Below, piece after piece: positions 52,406 through 60,171 of a stretch of DNA of 64,000 nt. The DNA lies in contig CAKQKE010000001.1 of NCBI GenBank assembly GCA_934247935.1, forward strand, positions 364,854 through 428,853, given 5' to 3'. A program made the translations under genes and the position numbers. This DNA comes from an uncultured Clostridia bacterium. Its GTDB lineage: Bacteria; Bacillota; Clostridia; Christensenellales; Borkfalkiaceae. Every line of letters begins with the position of its first letter. Position 1 is the stretch's first letter. Below the pieces are notes generated by a model. The model saw nothing but the letters and a program-made list of their open reading frames with translations. It was not told where the DNA came from and searched no databases.

Positions 52406-53073
52406 GGCACTTCCTCCTGCTTTTCAATTTTCGACAAGATATATGACGAAACCTCGTCTATTGTCATATCCGAAGTATCGACGACTATTGCGTCGTCCGC
52501 TTGTTTTAAAGGCGCGAATTCTCTGTGACTATCCTGATAATCTCTTGCGATTACCTCTTTTTCAATCACGTCGTAATCTACTTTTTCGCCCTTTGACATA
52601 TGTTCGTTATATCTTCTCAACGCCCTGACTTTTACGTCCGCAGTCAAAAAGAATTTATATTTCGCGTCGGGAAGAACGTATGACCCTATATCTCTGCCGT
52701 CTAAAATACAATCGAGCGTTTTTGCTACCTCTCTTTGCATTTCCACCATTTTAAGTCTCACGCATTTGTGCGCGGAGACGGTCGACGCCGCCATCGAGAT
52801 TTCTTTCGTGCGTATAAGCGAAGATACGTCCTTACCGTCGAGAATATTTTTTTGAACTCCCGAGTCGTATTCGACTTTTAAATCTATGTCTCCGATAATT
52901 TTGCTTACAGCATCTTCGTCGGAGGGGTCTATACCCAGACTCAACACTTTTAAAGCGACGCTGCGATACATTGCACCCGTATCTAAATGTAAAATATTAA
53001 GTTTGTTTGCGACAATTTTCGCGACGGTGCTTTTGCCGCTGCCGGCAGGTCCGTCAATCGCTATGTTAAGCAT
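52378..53073 (-). CDS. cmk: Cytidylate kinase
   Basis: A 231-residue CMP/dCMP kinase. The P-loop is DGPAGSGKSTVAK (residues 6-18), followed by LHLDTGAMYRSVALK. LDGRDIGSYVLPDAKYKFFLTADVKVRALRR is the lid and NMP-binding region. The ATG at 53073 (AGGAGAACCAC before it) gives the standard N-terminus; an earlier in-frame start at 53127 is rejected. The cmk-plsC-ispH order is common in clostridia. Confidence 0.96.
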   Translation of the reverse strand: MLNIAIDGPAGSGKSTVAKIVANKLNILHLDTGAMYRSVALKVLSLGIDPSDEDAVSKIIGDIDLKVEYDSGVQKNILDGKDVSSLIRTKEISMAASTVSAHKCVRLKMVEMQREVAKTLDCILDGRDIGSYVLPDAKYKFFLTADVKVRALRRYNEHMSKGEKVDYDVIEKEVIARDYQDSHREFAPLKQADDAIVVDTSDMTIDEVSSYILSKIEKQEEVPCFFTTSQK

Positions 53074-53110
53074 GTGGTTCTCCTTTTTATCTTTTCCGGT
53101 AAATATAGTT

Positions 53111-54328
53111 TTAATCCTTTCCCGCAATATACCCAGTTGAAAGGGCTATTTGAATGTTAAAACCGCCCGTAAAGGCATCCACGTCAATTACTTCTCCCGC
53201 AAAATACAAGCCCTTTATAAGTTTGCTTTGCATATTTTTAGGGCTGATTTCCTTTACGCTCACGCCGCCCGATGTGACGATCGCCTCTTCTACGTTTCTC
53301 AAAGAAACGGGGATTAAGTTGATGCGTTTTAAGGCGTTTACAAGTCTTTTCCTCTCTTCAATAGATACTGCGTTGTTCTTTTTTTCGGGGTTTATTCCGC
53401 TTATTTTTATAATTTCGGAAATTAAACTTTTAGGAAGTAATTTATCCAAAGAATTTTTTAGTGCTTTATTTTTATATTCGTTGAAATCGCGCAATATTCT
53501 CTCTTCAAGCACCTCATCTGTAAGTGCGGGCTTTAAATCGAGAATAAGTTTTACGTCGTTTATATTATATTTATTGATAACGCTCGACGCCGACAACACT
53601 ATAGGTCCGGATATTCCGAAATGAGTAAACAGCATTTCGCCGAAACCCGAATAAACTTCTTTTTCGCCCACGTACGCCGTAAGTCTTACGTTTTTAAGGG
53701 TTACGCCCGAAAGTCTTGCGCACATATCTCCTTTGATATTTACTCCGACAAGCGCGGGTTTTGGGGGAATCACGTTGTGTCCCGCATTTTCGGCAAATTT
53801 ATACCCGTCGCCCGTACTGCCCGTCGACGAATAACTCACTCCACCCGTACACACGACGACTTTATCGGCAAAATATTTGCTTTTATCGGTAATTACGCCC
53901 TTAATTTCTCCGTTTTCAACCATTAACGAACGGCATTCTTCTGAAAGATGCACGTCCACGCCCGCGTTTTGCAAGGCTTTTGAAAAACATTTTATTACGT
54001 CGCTCGATTTGTCGGACAATGGAAAAACTCTGTTTCCCCTTTCGGTTTTCACTTGCAAACCGTTGTTTTTCAAAAATTCAAGCGTGTCTTCGGCGGAAAA
54101 AGCGTTTATCGCGCCGAATAAAAATTTTGGATTAGTGACGACGTTGGATAAAAATTCTTCGTTGTCGCAATCGTTTGTCACGTTGCATCTGCCTTTACCC
54201 GTAATATAAAGTTTTTTACCGAGTTTTTCGTTTTTTTCGATTAAAATCACGTCGTCGCCGTCGGTTGCGCGGCTTATTGCGCACATCATTCCGGCGGGAC
54301 CGCCGCCGATTACAATTACTTTACTCAT
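53111..54328 (-). CDS. HI0933-family FAD-dependent oxidoreductase
   Basis: A 405-residue flavoprotein. The dinucleotide-binding motif is VIVIGGGPAGMMCAISRATDGDDVILIEK. GKKLYITGKGRCNVTND is the family hallmark, and the C-terminus has GLYFAGEVIDVDAFTGGFNIQIALSTGYIAG. Members are of uncertain substrate (annotated as aminoacetone oxidase-like). It overlaps surE by 8 bp and lies 37 bp before cmk. Confidence 0.93.
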   Translation of the reverse strand: MSKVIVIGGGPAGMMCAISRATDGDDVILIEKNEKLGKKLYITGKGRCNVTNDCDNEEFLSNVVTNPKFLFGAINAFSAEDTLEFLKNNGLQVKTERGNRVFPLSDKSSDVIKCFSKALQNAGVDVHLSEECRSLMVENGEIKGVITDKSKYFADKVVVCTGGVSYSSTGSTGDGYKFAENAGHNVIPPKPALVGVNIKGDMCARLSGVTLKNVRLTAYVGEKEVYSGFGEMLFTHFGISGPIVLSASSVINKYNINDVKLILDLKPALTDEVLEERILRDFNEYKNKALKNSLDKLLPKSLISEIIKISGINPEKKNNAVSIEERKRLVNALKRINLIPVSLRNVEEAIVTSGGVSVKEISPKNMQSKLIKGLYFAGEVIDVDAFTGGFNIQIALSTGYIAGKD

Positions 54329-55064
54329 TTTCTTTTTTCAGTTTTTCAAGCAAGATAAAATCCGTCCTTTCCGTAATAATCGGAGTAACGGTGACGTATC
54401 CTTCGTTGCACAACTCTACGTCGCAATCTCTGTCGATATTGTTGTTTATAATGGGGTCGCCCACAAGCATAAACGTGCTGTTGTCGGTAAGCACGTAATT
54501 GTCGGTGTACAACTGCACGCCGAGTTTTGTAAATTTTATGCCCTTGATTTTATCAATCGGCAAATTGGGGATATTTACGTTGAAAGTACAAAGCGTATCG
54601 AGATGATTTTTAAGTAAATTTATTATTTTTTTTACAGCCTCGCCGCTCGAAACAAAATCGTACGACGAAAAAGCGTTGTTTGAAAACGCTATGGCGGGTA
54701 TACCGCAAACGTTTGCTTCGACTCCCGCCGAAACCGTGCCCGAATAGTACACGTCCGTGCCGAGATTGCCGCCGTGGTTTATACCCGAACAAACAAGGTC
54801 GAATTTTACGTTATCGAAATAATGTATACCGAATTTAACGCAGTCGGCGGGTGTTCCGCTTAAAGAATACCACTCGACCCCGTCTGAAATATTTACTTTT
54901 TTTAAGGACAATTCTTTAAAAATGCTCAATGAATGCGAAAATGCCGACCTGTTGCCGTCAGGCGCGACTACGTAAACTTTGTGTCCTTCGTCACGTAAAA
55001 CTTTAGCGAGAGTAAATATGCCCTCGCTAAAGATTCCGTCGTCATTGCTGACTAAAATGTTCAT
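54321..55064 (-). CDS. surE: 5'/3'-nucleotidase SurE
   Basis: A 247-residue metal-dependent nucleoside monophosphatase. ILVSNDDGIFSEGI (residues 3-16) holds the metal-binding Asp pair, and GINHGGNLGTDVYYSGTVSAGVEA supplies the conserved Asn and Ser. It may clean up nucleotides in stress or stationary phase. Its start overlaps the oadA stop by one base (TAATG). Confidence 0.95.
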   Translation of the reverse strand: MNILVSNDDGIFSEGIFTLAKVLRDEGHKVYVVAPDGNRSAFSHSLSIFKELSLKKVNISDGVEWYSLSGTPADCVKFGIHYFDNVKFDLVCSGINHGGNLGTDVYYSGTVSAGVEANVCGIPAIAFSNNAFSSYDFVSSGEAVKKIINLLKNHLDTLCTFNVNIPNLPIDKIKGIKFTKLGVQLYTDNYVLTDNSTFMLVGDPIINNNIDRDCDVELCNEGYVTVTPIITERTDFILLEKLKKENE

Positions 55065-56473
55065 TATGCAGGATAAACCTTGTTTTTGTTGTCGGCAAGG
55101 TTTTTATCTATTCCCTGATTTTTCGCAAGTCTGTATTTGAAGAAGTTTAACGATACTTCGGGGAACATTGCATACGAAAGCACGTCTTCTTCTTGCGTGT
55201 AATATTCGGACATTGCCGCTTTAAGAGTGTCGTACTCTTTTACGGTAAGGTCTTCTTTTACGGGTTTAGCGTCGCCGCAGCACTTTTTGACGACTTCCGG
55301 ATCGCAAGGCGCGGGCAAATTGCCGTAACCTCCCAAAAGAAGATTTTTAAACTCTTTGGTAACCATTTTATATCTCTCGCCGTTTAATACGTTCAATACG
55401 GCTTGAGTACCTACGATTTGGCTCGACGGCGTAACGAGAGGCGGATAACCTGCGTCTTTACGTACGTTGGGTACTTCTTCGAGTACTTGATCGAGTTTAT
55501 CGAGTTTGCCTTGTTGCTTTAATTGACCCATAAGGTTGGAAAGCATACCGCCGGGAACCTGATATTTAAGAGTGTTTACGTTGACCTTTCTTACGTTGGG
55601 GTTCAACCAACCTTCTTTTTCGAGTCTGTCGGCAACTTTCTTGAAGTGCTCGGTGATAGGAATAAGTTTGTTTACGTCGATACCCGTATCGTATTCGGTG
55701 CCTTTAAGCGTAACTACAAACGGCTCGGTTGCGGGGTTTGAAGTACCGTTGCCGAGTGCGGAAAGCGCGCAGTCTACGATATCGCAGCCCGCTTCGATCG
55801 CTTTAAGGTTGACCATATCGCCCGTACCCGTAGTGTTGTGGGTGTGAAGGTGAATCTTCGTTTCGGGCTTTAACACCTTTTTCATTTCCGTGATAAGTTC
55901 GTAAACGGTGTACGGAAGAAGAAGGTTTGCCATATCCTTTAAGCAGATGTTGTCTGCGCCGAGATCTTCGAGTTGTTTAGCGAGTTTTACGAAATATTCG
56001 TTGGTGTGTACGGGGCTTGTGGTGTACGAAATAGTCGCTTCGCATACGCACTTGCCGTTTGCACCGTACTTTTTGATTGCCGCAATAGGTGCTTTAAGGT
56101 TTTCGATATCGTTTAACGCGTCGAATACTCTGATTACGCCTACGCCGTTTTCGATTGCTTTTTCGACGAATTTGTCTACGACGTCGTTTGTGTAGTGCTT
56201 ATAACCGAGGAGGTTTTGTCCTCTTAAAAGCATTTGAATAGGCGTCTTTTTAAGGTGGCTTTTAAGTATACGAAGTCTTTCCCACGGATCTTCGTTTAAA
56301 AAACGAAGACAAGCGTCGAAAGTTGCGCCGCCCCAAGCCTCGAGCGAATAATATCCTATATCGTCAAGTTGTTCGAGTACGGGAAGCATATCTTCTATTC
56401 TCATACGGGTAGCCGCTTGCGATTGATGAGCATCTCTTAAAATCGTTTCTGTAATTAAAACTTTTTTACCCAT
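55064..56473 (-). CDS. oadA: Oxaloacetate decarboxylase alpha subunit (pyruvate/oxaloacetate carboxyltransferase)
   Basis: A 469-residue carboxyltransferase of the OadA / transcarboxylase 5S type. TETILRDAHQSQAATRM at the start holds the metal-binding Asp, and LHTHNTTGTGDM holds the metal His pair. LEAWGGATFDACLRFL, RGQNLLGYKHY and the biotin-lysine pocket CLKDMANLLLP are conserved. It moves CO2 from oxaloacetate to biotin. Unlike many OadA proteins it has no C-terminal biotin domain; the carrier is a separate gene (57937-58305). Confidence 0.94.
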   Translation of the reverse strand: MGKKVLITETILRDAHQSQAATRMRIEDMLPVLEQLDDIGYYSLEAWGGATFDACLRFLNEDPWERLRILKSHLKKTPIQMLLRGQNLLGYKHYTNDVVDKFVEKAIENGVGVIRVFDALNDIENLKAPIAAIKKYGANGKCVCEATISYTTSPVHTNEYFVKLAKQLEDLGADNICLKDMANLLLPYTVYELITEMKKVLKPETKIHLHTHNTTGTGDMVNLKAIEAGCDIVDCALSALGNGTSNPATEPFVVTLKGTEYDTGIDVNKLIPITEHFKKVADRLEKEGWLNPNVRKVNVNTLKYQVPGGMLSNLMGQLKQQGKLDKLDQVLEEVPNVRKDAGYPPLVTPSSQIVGTQAVLNVLNGERYKMVTKEFKNLLLGGYGNLPAPCDPEVVKKCCGDAKPVKEDLTVKEYDTLKAAMSEYYTQEEDVLSYAMFPEVSLNFFKYRLAKNQGIDKNLADNKNKVYPA

Positions 56474-56503
56474 TTTATTATCTCCTGTTTAATTTGTATA
56501 CCC

Positions 56504-57913
56504 TTACATAAATAACGGGCAAATTGCAAGCAAAACGCCTGCCGCTATAGCCGAGCCGATTACGCCGGCAACGTTGGGACCCATCGCGTGCATAAGCAAG
56601 TGGTTGGTCGGGTCTTCTTCCCTTCCTACGTCTTCAGAAATTCTCGCCGCCATAGGCACTGCGGAAACGCCTGCCGAACCGATAAGCGGGTTGATGGAGT
56701 TTCCACCCTCCAACTTATTCATAAGTTTAGCAACCAAAAGTCCGCCCGCCGTACCCATACAGAACGCAACGAGACCCAAGCCGATAATCATAAGAGAATC
56801 GAGCGTTAAGAACGTAGGTCCGTAAGCCTTCGAGCCGACGCTTATTCCGAGGAAGATTGTGATTGTATTCATTAAACCGTTCTGAGCGGTATCGGTAAGT
56901 CTGTTTACAACGCCCGACTCTCTCATAAGGTTTCCGAGCATAAGCATACCCAAAAGAGGCATTGCGTCCGGAAGCAAAAGTCCTACGATTACGCAAACAA
57001 GCAAGGGGAATACAACTTTTTCGAGTTTGCTTACCTTACGAAGTTGTTTCATCTTGATTTGTCTTTCTTGTTTAGTCGTCAAAAGACGCATAATGGGCTT
57101 TTGAATAACGGGAATAAGAGCCATATACGAGTACGCCGCAACCGCTATCTGAGACAAAAGTTCGGGTGCGAGTTTTTGAGTGACGTAAATTGCCGTAGGT
57201 CCGTCTGCGCCGCCGATGATACCGATTGCGCCCGCTTGAGCGATCGAGAAGTTGGGCAACAAACATGCCGCAAAGAACGTAAGGAATACGCCGAGTTGCG
57301 CAGCCGCGCCCAAAAGCATACTCTTCGGGTTTGCGATAAGCGGACCGAAGTCGGTACAAATACCTATTCCGAGGAATATAAGCGGAGGATAAATAACTTT
57401 ATCTACGCCGTAGAACAAATACCAGATAAGCCCTCTGTTGATTACGTTGTCGTAAGTCTGAGCAACCGCAACCACGCCATCAGTTATAGTATAAGGATAT
57501 TGAGTGGGGAGCAAACCGCCCGCATCGAGAAAGGCTTGAACCATCTCTTTAGAGTTTACCACCGCAGACGAAGGATTGCAAAGCAAACCGTCTATAAAGG
57601 TATAACCCTCGGGTAAAATACCGCCGGCTTGTCTGAAAGCCTCCGCAGTAGTGATATTATCGGGATATTTACCCCACAAAACCGCTTTCGCACCGGGTAA
57701 GTTGATGAAAAACATACCGAACGCTATGGGAAGCAACAAAAGCGGCTCGAATTTTTTTACTATCGCCAAATACATCAGGACAAACGAAATGACAAGCATT
57801 ACGTAGTTGGTCCACTCACCGTTAGCCATACCGGTGCTGTTCCATAAACTACGCAATATATTGACCAGCGTTTGACCGAAGTTTCCGGCGCAAATTGTGT
57901 TTAAAATCTGCAT
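56504..57913 (-). CDS. oadB: Na+-transporting decarboxylase beta subunit
   Basis: A 469-residue polytopic membrane protein. AGAIGIIGGADGPTAIYVTQKLAPELL is the conserved pump core, and LGNLMRESGVV and GSAGVSAVPMAARISEDVGREEDPTNHLLMHAMGPNVAGVIGSAIAAG are the typical C-terminal parts. It decarboxylates carboxybiotin and exports Na+. It is longer than a typical OadB (about 380-430), with an extra segment near residues 75-155. Confidence 0.94.
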   Translation of the reverse strand: MQILNTICAGNFGQTLVNILRSLWNSTGMANGEWTNYVMLVISFVLMYLAIVKKFEPLLLLPIAFGMFFINLPGAKAVLWGKYPDNITTAEAFRQAGGILPEGYTFIDGLLCNPSSAVVNSKEMVQAFLDAGGLLPTQYPYTITDGVVAVAQTYDNVINRGLIWYLFYGVDKVIYPPLIFLGIGICTDFGPLIANPKSMLLGAAAQLGVFLTFFAACLLPNFSIAQAGAIGIIGGADGPTAIYVTQKLAPELLSQIAVAAYSYMALIPVIQKPIMRLLTTKQERQIKMKQLRKVSKLEKVVFPLLVCVIVGLLLPDAMPLLGMLMLGNLMRESGVVNRLTDTAQNGLMNTITIFLGISVGSKAYGPTFLTLDSLMIIGLGLVAFCMGTAGGLLVAKLMNKLEGGNSINPLIGSAGVSAVPMAARISEDVGREEDPTNHLLMHAMGPNVAGVIGSAIAAGVLLAICPLFM

Positions 57914-57936
57914 CGTATTACTCCTTTATGATTGGA

Positions 57937-58305
57937 TTAACCGATTACTGCCAAAACGTCGCCGGTTTCTACGTTTGCGCCCTTTGCTACGTTAAATTTA
58001 ACTACGCCGTCAGCCTCTGCCGTAAGGTCGTTGTCCATCTTCATTGCTTCGAGTACGAGTATTGCTTGTCCCTTTTTAACGGTTGCGCCGTCGGCAACAA
58101 GCAAATTCTTAACCATTCCGGGGAACGGAGAAAGGAGTTTCGTTCCGTTTGCGGGTACGGTTGCAGCCTTTGCGGGTGCGGCTTGTTTAGCGGGAGCGGC
58201 AGTCTTAACTTCCGTAACTACGGGAGTTACTACCGAACCGTCGGTAATTTCTTCAACGCCTACTTCGTATTGTTTTCCTTCTATGTTTACTAAAAATTTA
58301 CGCAT
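57937..58305 (-). CDS. Biotin carboxyl carrier subunit of the decarboxylase
   Basis: A 122-residue carrier. The N-terminal part (KFLVNIEGKQYEVGVEEI) is followed by an Ala/Pro/Lys-rich linker (about residues 35-50) and the biotinyl domain, with K89 in EAMKMDND as the biotin site. It shuttles CO2 between the carboxyltransferases and OadB. It matches the MmdC/GcdC type. It sits between oadB and oadG. Confidence 0.95.
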   Translation of the reverse strand: MRKFLVNIEGKQYEVGVEEITDGSVVTPVVTEVKTAAPAKQAAPAKAATVPANGTKLLSPFPGMVKNLLVADGATVKKGQAILVLEAMKMDNDLTAEADGVVKFNVAKGANVETGDVLAVIG

Positions 58306-58318
58306 TTTTATTATCTCC

Positions 58319-58648
58319 TTAATACTTTTTAATTTTCTTTACTTTAAATTCGCACGTTTTTGTGTTTTCACCGAAATAATATGCCGAAACAGCCGCGATT
58401 ATCGCTGCTTTCACTTCGTCGGTAATACCCTCTTCCACAGCGGTTTCCTGCGCTGCGGGTTCGGTTGCGGCGGACTTATTTTCCTGAGGTTGATTTTTCT
58501 TTTTGCCTTTATCCAAAACAGCACCCAAAAGTTTAATCATGAGTACAAGTACGGTTATTCCCAAGAAAACAATCAACATGCCGAGAACTAAACCTATCGC
58601 ACCTACGCCGAGAGTTTCGGTAAACGATATAAGTAGATTATTAACCAT
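58319..58648 (-). CDS. oadG: Decarboxylase gamma/delta subunit (OadG/MmdD type)
   Basis: A 109-residue protein with one membrane helix (residues 14-42, GVGAIGLVLGMLIVFLGITVLVLMI), a charged and Ala/Pro-rich linker, and a C-terminal segment (TDEVKAAIIAAVSAYYFGENT) typical of the family. It anchors the complex and links the carboxyltransferase to the pump. It is 15 bp from the carboxyltransferase gene. Confidence 0.92.
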   Translation of the reverse strand: MVNNLLISFTETLGVGAIGLVLGMLIVFLGITVLVLMIKLLGAVLDKGKKKNQPQENKSAATEPAAQETAVEEGITDEVKAAIIAAVSAYYFGENTKTCEFKVKKIKKY

Positions 58649-58663
58649 AATTAGTCACCTCTC

Positions 58664-60040
58664 TTACAGAGATTGAAGCGCCGAAATAACGTATTGTCTT
58701 ACGTGTCTCGGTTCGATTATGTTGTCTACGTAACCGTCTTTTGCCGCATTTACGGGGTCTTGATTTTCTTCTGCGTATTTGTCTGCAAGTTGAGCGAGAT
58801 TGCTCTCTTTTACTCCTTCAAACTCTACGCTTGCGCCTACCTTGCTGTCAAACAAACCGATATATGCGTTTGCGAAAGCATAAGTATAATCGCTGCCGAG
58901 CGACTTGGACGCAAATAAAGTATATCCGAGACCGATTGCCTTACCGTAAACAACGGAAATTCTCAAAAGGTTTGCGTTTTTAAGCGCGTCGATTAAATGA
59001 ACAGTCTCTTTCATTACGAGAGAATCGTTTGTCGTTTTATCCGCTTTAATTCCGAGCGAGTTTACAAACAAAACGGTGGGCATATCGTAATCGATAGCAA
59101 AATACAAGAATTCTTTAAGTTTAAGTACGGTATTAAGGGTAAGTTCTACACCCTTGTCTCCGCCGTCGAAAAGCACTGCGGCAACCGAAGTTCCACCGAT
59201 TCTTGCAAGACCCGTCTTTACTTCGTCGGCAAAACCCTTGTTCATTTCGGTAAATTCGCCGTTGTCGAACACTGCCTTTACAAGAGACTCAACGTCTGCT
59301 TTATCGTTGAGATTTGCGCTTTCTCTGCCGAGGTCGTCTTCGTTGTCTACTTCGGGCAATGCGATATAGTCGCAAAGTTTTACGATAAGATTTTTTGCTT
59401 CGTCAAGGTCTTTAACGGCGAAAATAGTCATGTTATTGTTTGCTTGCGCCTTTAACCCGCCGACAGCGTCTCTGTCTTCAAACTTTTTGTCGCTTGCGGA
59501 AATAACAGCGGGGCTTGTATAGCACACGCAAGAATCTTTAAGCATAAGGTTGAAGTCGCATTCAGCCGCAACAAGCGCGAACGAACCGTAAAGATTACCC
59601 AAAACTACGGCGTAAGTAGTTGCAACGCCTTTAAGGTCGGACATTGCGCCGAGTACTTCGGCAATACCTTCCAAAGCATTTACGCCCTCGCCCGCTCTGA
59701 CTCCGCAAGAGTCAAAAAGGAAAAGTACGGGCGTGGAATTTAATTCCGCCTTTTTGAGACATTTAGTGATCTTGTTGCAGTTTGCCTTGCTGATTCCGCC
59801 GTTGCATACGGCAGCGTTTTGCGCAACAACGTAGAAGGGATTTTCGTCTATTGTCAAAAATCCGGTAACTACGCCTTCTCCTTGCGCGTTTTCTCCGTAA
59901 AATTCGTTTTCGGAAAAAGCATAAGCATCGAACTCAACAAAACTGTTTTCATCGGAAAGCGCACTTATTTTTTGGCGGATTTCTTTTCCTGCCTGCAACA
60001 AGTCGGCTCTGCGAGTTTGTAATAAGTTGATTCTGTTCAT
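58664..60040 (-). CDS. Divergent acyl-CoA carboxyltransferase (MmdA-like)
   Basis: A 458-residue crotonase-fold protein related to MmdA / transcarboxylase 12S. N-terminal GEGVVTGFLTIDENPFYVVAQN and LFLFDSCGVRAGEGVNALEGI correspond to the usual GDGVVTG-GTI and DSGGAR-QEG. The C-terminal half has GLARIGGTSVAAVLFDG and VLFVNSLGIKADKT in place of VDVPGFLPG. It is shorter (usual about 510) and several conserved glycines are replaced. The start at 60040 follows GGAGGAG. It is the first gene of the cluster. The substrate is uncertain. Confidence 0.8.
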   Translation of the reverse strand: MNRINLLQTRRADLLQAGKEIRQKISALSDENSFVEFDAYAFSENEFYGENAQGEGVVTGFLTIDENPFYVVAQNAAVCNGGISKANCNKITKCLKKAELNSTPVLFLFDSCGVRAGEGVNALEGIAEVLGAMSDLKGVATTYAVVLGNLYGSFALVAAECDFNLMLKDSCVCYTSPAVISASDKKFEDRDAVGGLKAQANNNMTIFAVKDLDEAKNLIVKLCDYIALPEVDNEDDLGRESANLNDKADVESLVKAVFDNGEFTEMNKGFADEVKTGLARIGGTSVAAVLFDGGDKGVELTLNTVLKLKEFLYFAIDYDMPTVLFVNSLGIKADKTTNDSLVMKETVHLIDALKNANLLRISVVYGKAIGLGYTLFASKSLGSDYTYAFANAYIGLFDSKVGASVEFEGVKESNLAQLADKYAEENQDPVNAAKDGYVDNIIEPRHVRQYVISALQSL

Positions 60041-60069
60041 AAAACTCCTCCAATTTAATTTCATCGATT

Positions 60070-60098
60070 ATTATAAATCATCTTAATAAAAAAAGCAA
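60070..60098 (-). promoter_or_regulatory. SigmaA promoter of the decarboxylase cluster
   Basis: Minus strand TTGCTT (60098-60093), 17 bp, TATAAT (60075-60070), about 30 bp before the first gene. Confidence 0.6.
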
Positions 60099-60108
60099 CA
60101 ATAAAACT

Positions 60109-60139
60109 AAAAAAAAGAACACAAATTGTGTCCTTTTTA
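60109..60139 (-). terminator. Terminator after galT
   Basis: Minus strand AAAAAGGACAC AATTT GTGTTCTTTTT, with a run of T. It separates galT from the decarboxylase cluster. Confidence 0.75.
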
Positions 60140-60171
60140 ATAAATATTAAAATTTTCAACAAGATATGGTA

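Noticed and set aside
53074..53127. Longer cytidylate kinase starting at 53127
   Set aside because: The extra residues do not match the family, and the ATG at 53073 has a ribosome binding site.
58664..60040. Carboxyltransferase as AccD/AccA of fatty-acid synthesis
   Set aside because: It lacks the AccD zinc ribbon, is one chain with both halves, and sits with Na+-pump subunits rather than accBC.
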